Below are positions 1 to 8,587 of a stretch of 64,000 nt of DNA, piece by piece. Source of the DNA: Leisingera sp. NJS204 (lineage in GTDB: Bacteria > Pseudomonadota > Alphaproteobacteria > Rhodobacterales > Rhodobacteraceae); NCBI RefSeq assembly GCF_004123675.1, contig NZ_CP035417.1, forward strand, positions 3,835,501 to 3,899,500, written 5' to 3'. Within the stretch, counting starts at the first letter, position 1, and each line of letters opens with the position of its first letter. The notes under the pieces were generated by a model, which was given only the letters and a program-made list of their open reading frames with translations, ran no database searches and was not told where the DNA came from. The position numbers and the translations under genes were made by a program.

Positions 1-135
1 GGACCATTTCAGCTCGGTCACATTGGCGTCGGTGACAAGGTTCTGTGCTGCCGCAGGGATCGGCAGGCCGGCGGCAAGTGCCGCAGCTGCGGCTGCCTGC
101 GCCTTGATGGCGTCGCGGCGGGTAAGTCCGGTCAT
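1..135 (-). CDS. napA: Periplasmic nitrate reductase catalytic subunit NapA, N-terminal fragment
   Basis: Only the first 45 codons lie in the window; the gene continues beyond base 1. The visible part is a signal peptide with a twin-arginine motif ([10 protein letters not shown]), an alanine-rich hydrophobic core and an AAA-Q type cleavage region. This is how NapA begins, because the molybdenum cofactor enzyme is exported folded by the Tat system. The ATG overlaps the napD stop in an ATGA arrangement (bases 135-132), so the two are translationally coupled, which fits since NapD is the NapA-specific chaperone. The identity comes from the signal peptide plus the napE-napF-napD order immediately upstream; none of the catalytic domain is visible. 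Confidence 0.85.
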   Translation of the reverse strand, partial: MTGLTRRDAIKAQAAAAAALAAGLPIPAAAQNLVTDANVTELKWS

Positions 136-410
136 TGGGGGACTCCTTCTTCAATAGCGAGATCCTGCGCATCGCAGGTTTGATGAAAGACAAGCGCCGC
201 GCTGGCGACGCCGTCGAGAAGCTGAATTCTGGCCAAGGCATCGCCGATGACCCGGTCGCTTTCGGCCTCGAACAGGACGACGATCTTGCCCGAGGGGTCG
301 GCTTGCGAAATCTCGGCGCCAGCCATGGATTTGATGTCGGCAAGGACGGCCTCCATGTGTACAGGGTTGCTGCGCACCAGCAGGCTGGAAATATGGATCT
401 CTTCTGTCAC
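132..410 (-). CDS. napD: NapD, chaperone for NapA signal peptide
   Basis: This is a small cytoplasmic protein of 92 residues that binds the Tat signal peptide of NapA and holds it until the cofactor is inserted. The sequence has the family pattern: [11 protein letters not shown] near the N-terminus, a central predicted helix-strand region with IKSMAGAEI and the [11 protein letters not shown] strand. The start is a GTG that overlaps the napF stop as GTGA (410-407), and the gene ends by overlapping the napA ATG. Tight overlaps on both sides indicate one transcript, napE-F-D-A. The length matches usual NapD proteins (about 85-110 residues). Confidence 0.88.
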   Translation of the reverse strand: MTEEIHISSLLVRSNPVHMEAVLADIKSMAGAEISQADPSGKIVVLFEAESDRVIGDALARIQLLDGVASAALVFHQTCDAQDLAIEEGVPQ

Positions 411-922
411 GCGGGCGTCCTTTGCTGGCGGGGATCGCAGAGTGCGATGGCATTGTTGGGACAGGTGGACAGGCAGGCACCGCAGCCGGTGCAGGCGCCG
501 GGATCCACCTGAATGGCGCCGACCGGACGGACCGACAGGACCATCCGAAGGGCACGAGGGTCGCAAATGTCGGTGCACAGCTGGCAGGCGATTCCGGCGG
601 CATTCAGGCAGCTGCTGGTGATCTCCACCGTCACCGGCCAGGGCGCTGGCTGTGCCAGATCGAACACCGCTTGCGGGCAGGCTTCGGCACAAGCGCCGCA
701 AAATGTGCATTCGCCACCGTGGAAACTGATCCGCGGGCGGCTGCGGCTGTCGAATTCGATGATGTTCTCCGGGCAGCTCTCCACGCAGGCATTGCAGCCG
801 GTGCACTGCGCCTGCACCCGGGCCTCATCCGTCCAGGGCGGACGGAATTCCGGATCCGGGCGGGCCACTTTCCCGGTCAGGAAGGCGCGCCGCGAGGGGG
901 CTGTGCTGGCATGTGCTGGCAT
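407..922 (-). CDS. napF: NapF, ferredoxin-type iron-sulfur protein
   Basis: This 171-residue cytoplasmic protein belongs to the periplasmic nitrate reductase operon and is thought to help mature or activate NapA. Four cysteine clusters are visible: CTGCNACVESCP, CTFCGACAEACP, a looser CLNAAGIACQLCTDIC and CTGCGACLSTCP, consistent with several [4Fe-4S] clusters. The N-terminus (SRRAFLTG) resembles a twin-arginine stretch, as is common in NapF although the protein is normally cytoplasmic. It lies 12 bp after napE and overlaps napD by 4 bp. Confidence 0.9.
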   Translation of the reverse strand: MPAHASTAPSRRAFLTGKVARPDPEFRPPWTDEARVQAQCTGCNACVESCPENIIEFDSRSRPRISFHGGECTFCGACAEACPQAVFDLAQPAPWPVTVEITSSCLNAAGIACQLCTDICDPRALRMVLSVRPVGAIQVDPGACTGCGACLSTCPNNAIALCDPRQQRTPA

Positions 923-934
923 TGGCCTGGCCTC

Positions 935-1084
935 TTACCCGGCCGGCGGTCCCAGGAAGATCTGGGAGATCCAGATGATCAGGCCGTATCCGCCGACCAG
1001 TCCCACCGCCAGCACCGGCGCCAGAACCACGGCAAGGAACAGGAAGGTGTTCCGCTCTTCGGCTTTGCTTGGCTGTTCGGACAT
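935..1084 (-). CDS. napE: NapE, small membrane protein of nitrate reductase operon
   Basis: This 49-residue protein has a short polar N-terminus (MSEQPSKAEERN) and one long hydrophobic helix from about residue 13 to 43, the usual NapE form. Its biochemical role is unknown in general; it is the first gene of many nap operons. I chose the ATG at 1084 because GGAGGACAAAA sits just upstream, and longer versions would add an unlikely N-terminus. It is the first gene of the operon here, with a 496-bp non-coding stretch upstream that holds an FNR-like site. Confidence 0.82.
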   Translation of the reverse strand: MSEQPSKAEERNTFLFLAVVLAPVLAVGLVGGYGLIIWISQIFLGPPAG

Positions 1085-1212
1085 TTTTTGTCCTCCTTGG
1101 CTCGTACAAATGTAGCGCAGCAAGCCGGCCGGAAAAGGCCGCATCTGATTCCGGTTTTCTGAACAGTGCCGCGTCGCTGGCAGGAGAATGCGCAGGACGG
1201 CCGTACTGCACT

Positions 1213-1226
1213 TTGATCTGAATCAT
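1213..1226 (-). promoter_or_regulatory. FNR/NnrR-type binding site upstream of nap operon
   Basis: The site reads TTGAT-CTGA-ATCAT, matching nine of the ten fixed positions of the FNR/CRP-superfamily consensus TTGAT-N4-ATCAA. It lies about 130 bp upstream of the napE start codon. FNR-like regulators such as FnrL or NnrR control nitrate-respiration genes in related bacteria, so the site suggests induction under low oxygen or nitrogen oxides. The transcription start is unknown, so activation cannot be told from repression. Confidence 0.6.
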
Positions 1227-1545
1227 TTCCCGGGCGGTAGATTTGGCAAAACCAAACATTCAAACAATCGAAATTAACGATATCAATATTTCCAGAGCGC
1301 TTCCAACCGCGAATGTCGCAATCCAATTTGGGACACGCCCATGTGTCTGTAATTGTTTGGGAAGTGCCGCCAGCCAGCCTCGTGGCGCTTGGCATGTGAA
1401 GGCGCACTGAATTTGATCATCACAATTGAGATGCCATTCGGACGCAGGTACCGGGGCCAGAAATACGCCTGCCGCGACGTGGCGTGTGAAGTCCTCGCAG
1501 CAGCGCTTATGCGCAAACCTATGGGCCAATCGCGCAAAGTTATGG

Positions 1546-1571
1546 GGATCGCGCACGGCTGCACGCGATCC
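1546..1571 (-). terminator. Hairpin after gyrB
   Basis: GGATCGCG and CGCGATCC form a perfect 8-bp stem around a 10-nt loop, starting 10 bp past the gyrB stop. No clear T-run follows in the gyrB direction, so it may be a weak or factor-dependent terminator. Confidence 0.45.
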
Positions 1572-1580
1572 TACACCCGA

Positions 1581-3998
<2,418 letters not shown>

Positions 3999-4091
3999 TC
4001 ACATCTTCCTGTCTTTGCTTCAGGATTTTATACGGAGTCTGGCCGGGATTGTCACGCGCAAGCCCCCTTTTTTCAGGGCTGTATCAGACGA

Positions 4092-4682
4092 TTATGCTGC
4101 TAAGGCGCCAAGCTCCGACGCGGTGCTCAGCCAGGCTGCGCGCTCCTCCGCACTTGATCCTTGCAATGCGCCGAAATGGCAGGTCTCTACCGGATCAATC
4201 CCCACGAAATTCATTATCTGCCGCTCCACCTGAACATGCGCTGCATTGCCATAGAACTGCTCCATCAAGTCAGGCGGCGTGTCCGACGCCACCATCACCC
4301 GGCCCGATTTTCCGGCCAACAGCGGTTTCGGCAGGCCATCGGTCACAATGCGCGGGTCAAACGTGCGGCCGGGAAGCAGAATCCGGTCAAACAACCCCTT
4401 CAGTTTCCCCGGCATCCCGCCCCACCACAGCGGAAAGGCAAGGACCACATGCTCTGCCCACTCAAAGTCCGCAAGCACTGCTTCGATCTGCGGCTCCAGT
4501 TGCTTTGCTCCGGAAAACCCGGCCTGGCCGAAATCTGCGTCGAACTCCAGCTGCGACAGCTTGTGCAGGCGCACATCGTGCCCCGCACCTTCTGCTGCGG
4601 ATGCGTAGGCTTTGCACAGCGCCTGCGTAAAAGTGTTCTCAGCCGGGTGGCCGTTCAAGATCAGTATTTTTCGGGCAGACAT
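4092..4682 (-). CDS. NAD(P)H-dependent flavin oxidoreductase (flavodoxin-2 / quinone reductase family)
   Basis: The 196-residue product has the flavodoxin-like fold of NAD(P)H:quinone oxidoreductases and MdaB-type proteins. The N-terminal KILILNGHPAENTFTQAL loop binds FMN/FAD phosphate, and AFPLWWGGMPGKLKGLFDRIL is the family core motif. Such enzymes reduce quinones or electrophiles by two electrons, avoiding semiquinone radicals. I prefer the ATG at 4682 (MSARKIL), since GGAGA lies 7 nt upstream; an ATG four codons earlier is possible. It is divergent from the TetR gene, and three copies of a palindrome lie between them, so it is very likely repressed by that TetR protein and induced by its ligand. 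Confidence 0.85.
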   Translation of the reverse strand: MSARKILILNGHPAENTFTQALCKAYASAAEGAGHDVRLHKLSQLEFDADFGQAGFSGAKQLEPQIEAVLADFEWAEHVVLAFPLWWGGMPGKLKGLFDRILLPGRTFDPRIVTDGLPKPLLAGKSGRVMVASDTPPDLMEQFYGNAAHVQVERQIMNFVGIDPVETCHFGALQGSSAEERAAWLSTASELGALAA

Positions 4683-4703
4683 GTCATTCTCCATGAGCTA
4701 AGT

Positions 4704-4767
4704 TGACCACGGTCACTTTATTGAAAGAAAAAATGACCGTGGTCAATTATAAAAGTGACCGCGGTCA
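4704..4767. promoter_or_regulatory. Three-copy TetR operator in divergent promoter
   Basis: Three copies of the palindrome TGACC-N2-GGTCA occur at 4704-4715 (AC centre), 4734-4745 (GT centre) and 4756-4767 (CG/GC centre), all within the 109 bp between the divergent flavoprotein and TetR starts. Start-to-start spacings are 30 and 22 bp. The half-sites are identical in all copies and only the central two bases vary. They are the natural targets of the adjacent TetR protein, which would control both genes. Confidence 0.85.
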
Positions 4768-4791
4768 ATAACGAACCCGTGAGGATGAGGC

Positions 4792-5385
4792 ATGACACGC
4801 GCTCCACAAAAGCGGCGGCTGGAAACCCGCGCAAAACTGCTCAGCACCGCAACCGTCATTGTCCAGGAACAGGGCTATAGCGGTTTGCGGGTTGAAGATG
4901 TGGTTGCCCGGGCCGGTGTTGCCAAAGGCACCCTGTTTTCCCATTTCAAGGACAAGGACGGGCTGCTGGCCGTCCTGATCGGGGAGGAAGTGACACGGCT
5001 GCTTGACGGGATGGAGGCCGCAGGCGCACCGGCAGATGTAGCGGATCTGACCGCCCGGCTTGCACCGCATCTTGATTACGTTGCGCAGGACCGGGTGATT
5101 TTCGATCTGCTGCTGCGCTATTCAGGCACCACTGCGGATGAGCCGGATGAAGTTGTCACTGCAAGCTTCACCCGGCAGGTCGCCTTGCTGACAGGCTGGC
5201 TGCAGGACATGCAGGCGGCGGGCAGGGTTCGCCGGAACCAGCCGCCGGAATTGCTGGCGGAAGGCATCCAGGCGTTTCTGAACCATGTGCTGGGCTTGTG
5301 GTTCTGCATTGAGCATGAGACTGCAGCGCGCCCGGCCCAGACACTGGAACCTTACTTGCAGGCCTGGTTGCAACCATCCGCCTAA
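4792..5385 (+). CDS. TetR/AcrR family transcriptional regulator
   Basis: The 197-residue protein carries an N-terminal TetR helix-turn-helix (about residues 10-56; VEDVVARAGVAKGTLFSHFKDKDGLL) followed by a helical ligand-binding domain with a tryptophan- and leucine-rich C-terminus. It is read away from the flavoprotein gene across a promoter with three matching palindromes, so it most likely represses both itself and the flavoprotein. The ligand is not predictable. A TGAGG element precedes the ATG closely. The 3' end overlaps the convergent LysE-type gene by 4 bp. Confidence 0.9.
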   Translation: MTRAPQKRRLETRAKLLSTATVIVQEQGYSGLRVEDVVARAGVAKGTLFSHFKDKDGLLAVLIGEEVTRLLDGMEAAGAPADVADLTARLAPHLDYVAQDRVIFDLLLRYSGTTADEPDEVVTASFTRQVALLTGWLQDMQAAGRVRRNQPPELLAEGIQAFLNHVLGLWFCIEHETAARPAQTLEPYLQAWLQPSA

Positions 5386-6002
5386 AGGAACGGGATCGCC
5401 AGCCCCACACAGATCAGCAGCCCGCCGGACACCAGGTTGATGCGCCGCAGGATCCGGGGCGAAGCGATCGCCCGCCGGACCCGGTGCACCATCCCTGCCA
5501 ACGCAAGGTTCCCTGCCAGCGGAACCGCAAAAGACAGCACCACAATGGCGGCAACATCCGGCCAGGTTGTTCCTGACAGATCAAAGAAACCGGGCAGAAC
5601 GCCCATGTAGAACAGGATTGCCTTGGGATTGCCCAGGATCACAGCAATTCCCGCCATGAACCCGGCCCAGACGCCCGGCCGGGTGAGGGCGCGGCTTTCC
5701 TGAACCGCTTCACCCGCGTGACGGATCAGCAGCCCGCCCATGCCGAGGAACATCAGGCAGGCCAGCCAGCGCAACAAGGTCATGATGCCGGTGAATTCGG
5801 AAACCACCCAGGACATGCCGCCCACCGCCACCAGCGGCCACAGAATATCGCCGCAGGCAACCCCCAGCGCCAGCGGCCAGGCCGCCGGAAACCCGCCGGA
5901 CACCGAGCGCGCCATCAGCGCCAGCCAGACCGGGCCGGGTGTCAGGAACAAGATCAGCAGCGCCCCTGCATAAAGCGACAGATCCCAAACGGTGACAGTC
6001 AT
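5382..6002 (-). CDS. LysE/RhtB family amino-acid exporter
   Basis: This 206-residue integral membrane protein has about six hydrophobic helices and the family signature near the N-terminus (LFLTPGPVWLALMARSVSGGFPAAW, with the conserved GP-loop). LysE/RhtB transporters export amino acids or related metabolites using the membrane potential; the substrate cannot be read from sequence. Its ATG overlaps the recF stop as ATGA (6002-5999), so it is probably translated from the dnaN-recF transcript, an odd partner for a replication/repair operon. Its end overlaps the convergent TetR gene. Confidence 0.85.
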   Translation of the reverse strand: MTVTVWDLSLYAGALLILFLTPGPVWLALMARSVSGGFPAAWPLALGVACGDILWPLVAVGGMSWVVSEFTGIMTLLRWLACLMFLGMGGLLIRHAGEAVQESRALTRPGVWAGFMAGIAVILGNPKAILFYMGVLPGFFDLSGTTWPDVAAIVVLSFAVPLAGNLALAGMVHRVRRAIASPRILRRINLVSGGLLICVGLAIPFL

Positions 6003-7096
6003 TTTTGCGTCACCTCCGACCCGCTGCCGCTGTCAGAGACTTCCAGCATCTGGGCCCGGCCAGCCAGCTCGCCAAACAGCTCCGGCCCGGTGCCCGTCAT
6101 CCAGGCCTGGGTTCCCAGAGTGCAGATCTCGTCATAAAGGACCGCACGGCGGCCAGCGTCCAGATGCGCGGAAACCTCATCCAAAAGCAGGATCGGCGGC
6201 GCGCCCTCGCGCTGCGATAGCGCCCGTGCATTGGCCAGGATCAGCGACACCAGCAGCGCTTTCTGCTCACCGGTCGAACAGTCCTTGGCCGGGATGCCCT
6301 TAGCCTGGTAGGTGCCGATCAAATCGGTTCTGTGCGGCCCGACAAGGGTCCGGCCCGCCGCCAGATCCCGGAACCGGCTTTCCTCCAGCGCCTCTTTGAA
6401 ATCCGCCTCGGTGGACGGCATGCTGCCTTCGGATTGCAGCAGCTCCAGCTCAGCCGCGGGAAATACGGTTCCGGCTTCGGCCTGGGCAATCTGCAGCAGC
6501 TCCACCGCTTGCACGCGCGCCGCATGGATCCGGTGCCCTGAGGCGGCCATCCGCTCTTCCAGCACCCGGTACCATGCGGCATCGCGCACCTGGTCCTTCA
6601 ACAACCGGTTGCGCTCGCGCATTGCCTTTTCATAGGCCAGCGAGGCCTCGGCATGGGCGGGTTCAAAGCTCAGCGCGATCCGGTCCAGAAAGCGCCGGCG
6701 GCCTTCTGCCGCTTCAATCCACAACCGGTCCATCGCCGGGATCAGCCAGACCACCCGCGCCACCTGGCCCAGCGCGATCTGGCTAGCGGGCTTATTGTCG
6801 ATTTTCACCTGCCGGGCATTGCCGCCTTCGGACCAGGTTTCCACCTCATAGGCCTGCGAGGGTGCCCGCAGCTCAGCCTTCAGTTTCCACCCCAGCGCTT
6901 CGGGCTGGCGTGCCATCTCTGCCGCACTGGCCCGGCGCAGGCCCCGGCCGGGCGAGAACAGCGACACGGCTTCCAGGATATTGGTCTTGCCCGCCCCGTT
7001 ATTGCCGTGAATGGCGACCGGACGCCCGTCCAAACGCAATTCCGCCCGCAAATGCGAGCGGAAATGGGACAAGGTCAGGGCAGTCAGGGCCAGCAC
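5999..7096 (-). CDS. recF: DNA replication and repair protein RecF
   Basis: RecF is an SMC-like ATPase that loads RecA at gapped DNA with RecO and RecR. The 365-residue product shows the N-terminal LTLSHFRSHLRAEL strand, the Walker A motif HGNNGAGKTNILEA (about residues 30-43), the signature motif STGEQKALLVSLIL, and Walker B PPILLLDEVSAHLD near residue 310. It follows dnaN by 78 bp in the same direction, the conserved order for these genes, but gyrB has been separated from it. A hairpin and a recurrent motif lie in the dnaN-recF gap. Confidence 0.95.
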   Translation of the reverse strand: MLALTALTLSHFRSHLRAELRLDGRPVAIHGNNGAGKTNILEAVSLFSPGRGLRRASAAEMARQPEALGWKLKAELRAPSQAYEVETWSEGGNARQVKIDNKPASQIALGQVARVVWLIPAMDRLWIEAAEGRRRFLDRIALSFEPAHAEASLAYEKAMRERNRLLKDQVRDAAWYRVLEERMAASGHRIHAARVQAVELLQIAQAEAGTVFPAAELELLQSEGSMPSTEADFKEALEESRFRDLAAGRTLVGPHRTDLIGTYQAKGIPAKDCSTGEQKALLVSLILANARALSQREGAPPILLLDEVSAHLDAGRRAVLYDEICTLGTQAWMTGTGPELFGELAGRAQMLEVSDSGSGSEVTQK

Positions 7097-7110
7097 GCGG
7101 CGCGCTCCCG

Positions 7111-7135
7111 TTTCATCTTTCCAAAAATACTCGCG
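7111..7135 (-). repeat. Recurrent intergenic motif (copy 1), dnaN-recF gap
   Basis: Read on the minus strand this gives CGCGAGTATTTTTGG followed by AAAGATGAAA. Related copies occur at 16723-16750 and 17319-17342. Upstream of it in the dnaN direction is a GC-rich hairpin (CCCGCCG/CGGCGGG, about 7137-7152), so it may be part of a terminator-like or processing element. Function is not known to me. Confidence 0.5.
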
Positions 7136-7174
7136 TCCCGCCGCCCGGCGGGGGAGGCAGCGCCGTCAGGCGCT

Positions 7175-8293
7175 TCAGACACGCATCGGCATCACGACGT
7201 AAACAGCGCTTTGATCGCTGCCTTCGCGCATCAGGGTCGGATCGCCGGAGGAGTTGAACATGAACACAGCGTTTTCGCGGTCTACCTGGTTGGCAATTTC
7301 CAGCAAGTACTTGGCATTAAATCCGATTTCCAGGCGTTCGTCGTTATAGGCCACCGCCAGCTCTTCTTCTGCGGCACCGCTGTCAGGCGCATTGACCGAC
7401 AGGATCAGACGGTCCTCTTCCAGCTGCAGCTTCACCGCGCGGGAACGTTCGGACGACACGGTTGCAACCCGGTCCACGGCCTGGGCGAACTCGGAGGCAT
7501 CCACTTCCAGACGGCGGGTGTTGCCGGCCGGGATCACCCGGGTGTAGTCCGGGAAGGTGCCGTCGATCACTTTGGAGGTCAGGGTGATGTTCGGGGTGGC
7601 AAAGCGCACCTTGGTTTCCGAGACCGACACCGCGATGTCCATGTCATCGTCGTCCAGCAGTTTGCGCAGCTCACCCACGGTCTTGCGCGGCACAATCACG
7701 CCCGGCATGTCCTCGGCGCCCAGCGGCAGCTCGGCGTCGATGCGGGCCAGGCGGTGGCCGTCGGTGGCCACGGCGCGCAGAACCTTGCCGCCATCGCCCG
7801 ATGACACATGCAGATAGACACCGTTCAGGTAATAGCGGGTCTCCTCGGTCGAGATTGCAAATTTCGACTTGTCGAACAGGCGGCGCAGCACTGCGGCCTT
7901 GGCTGCGAAGTTCGAGTGGTATTCCGACGAAGCCATCACCGGGAAATCCTCGCGCGGCAGGGTCGCCAGCGAGAAGTTGGAGCGGCCGGCCTCAACGGTC
8001 AGGCGCCCGGTTGCGGCGTCGGCGCTCAGTGTGACCAGCGCGCCGTCAGGCAGCTTGCGGACAATCTCGTGCAGGGTGGTGGCGGCCACGGTGGTTGCCC
8101 CGGCGCGTTCCACCTGGGCGGGGGCCTTGTCGACCACCTCGATATCCAGGTCGGTTGCGCGGAACTGGACACTGTCGCCTTCGGCTTCGATCAGCACATT
8201 CGCCAGAATCGGAATGGTGTTGCGGCGCTCGACCACCGACTGTGCCTGAGCCACAGCCTTGAGAAGCGTGCCGCGTTCGATGCTGATCTTCAT
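7175..8293 (-). CDS. dnaN: DNA polymerase III beta subunit (sliding clamp)
   Basis: DnaN forms the ring clamp that tethers polymerase III to DNA. From the ATG at 8293 (MKISIERGTLLKAVAQAQSVVERR) the protein has 372 residues, the standard length, and ends with the family C-terminus YVVMPMRV. Three repeated clamp domains are expected; the NVLIEAEGDSVQFRATDLDIEV and ATDGHRLARID segments are typical. A longer open frame extends upstream but lacks conserved sequence. There is no dnaA gene directly upstream, where it normally sits; instead there is a terminator, a pair of 16-bp palindromes, and a catabolic gene. Confidence 0.97.
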   Translation of the reverse strand: MKISIERGTLLKAVAQAQSVVERRNTIPILANVLIEAEGDSVQFRATDLDIEVVDKAPAQVERAGATTVAATTLHEIVRKLPDGALVTLSADAATGRLTVEAGRSNFSLATLPREDFPVMASSEYHSNFAAKAAVLRRLFDKSKFAISTEETRYYLNGVYLHVSSGDGGKVLRAVATDGHRLARIDAELPLGAEDMPGVIVPRKTVGELRKLLDDDDMDIAVSVSETKVRFATPNITLTSKVIDGTFPDYTRVIPAGNTRRLEVDASEFAQAVDRVATVSSERSRAVKLQLEEDRLILSVNAPDSGAAEEELAVAYNDERLEIGFNAKYLLEIANQVDRENAVFMFNSSGDPTLMREGSDQSAVYVVMPMRV

Positions 8294-8467
8294 GTCCCAA
8301 ATCCTCTCCGTCTGGCCCCATGTCACTGGCCGGGACAAGCAACCTACCTGTTTACCCCTGCCGTACAAGGCTTTTGTGGATTTCTCCAAGGGATTCCCGG
8401 CGGGGTCAAGAGGCGGTGGGCAGCTGGGCCGTGAAACCGGAAGAAACGTTGCAGCAGAACCCGGAAT

Positions 8468-8517
8468 TGTCCCCGCGGGGACAGAGCTGCAAAACCCAGG
8501 TTGTCCCCGTGGGGACA
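8468..8517. promoter_or_regulatory. Pair of 16-bp TGTCCCC palindromes upstream of dnaN
   Basis: TGTCCCCGCGGGGACA at 8468-8483 is a perfect palindrome, and TGTCCCCGTGGGGACA at 8502-8517 differs only in the centre. Their centres are 34 bp apart, about three helical turns, so a dimeric regulator could bind both on one face of the DNA. They lie 175-225 bp upstream of the dnaN start and just past the terminator of the preceding gene, so dnaN is the likely target. I do not recognise the regulator. Confidence 0.6.
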
Positions 8518-8523
8518 CCTACG

Positions 8524-8553
8524 GAAAACGCCCCGGCGCTTGGACCGGGGCGT
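8524..8553 (-). terminator. Intrinsic terminator after the dehydrogenase gene
   Basis: ACGCCCCGG and CCGGGGCGT form a 9-bp stem with an 8-nt loop, followed on the minus strand by TTTTC. It starts 34 bp past the stop of the minus-strand dehydrogenase and separates it from dnaN. Confidence 0.8.
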
Positions 8554-8587
8554 CATACGGAACAGGTTAAACCTTTGGAGAGGCGGC

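Larger units (their letters stand above)
1085..1580. other. Intergenic region between napE and gyrB
   Basis: No convincing gene lies here. The stretch has an AT-rich patch around 1250-1300, an FNR-like box at 1213-1226 that probably drives nap transcription leftward, and a hairpin just after gyrB at 1546-1571. Short open frames on both strands lack good ribosome sites and family-like sequence. Confidence 0.6.

Noticed and set aside
1411-1424. Second FNR-like box (TTGAT-CATC-ACAAT) upstream of nap
   Set aside because: Only the left half matches; the right half agrees in two of five bases and it lies far from the start codon.
8372-8384. Possible DnaA box (AAATCCACA on the minus strand) upstream of dnaN
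   Set aside because: Two mismatches to TTATCCACA and no second box nearby, so an origin cannot be claimed.
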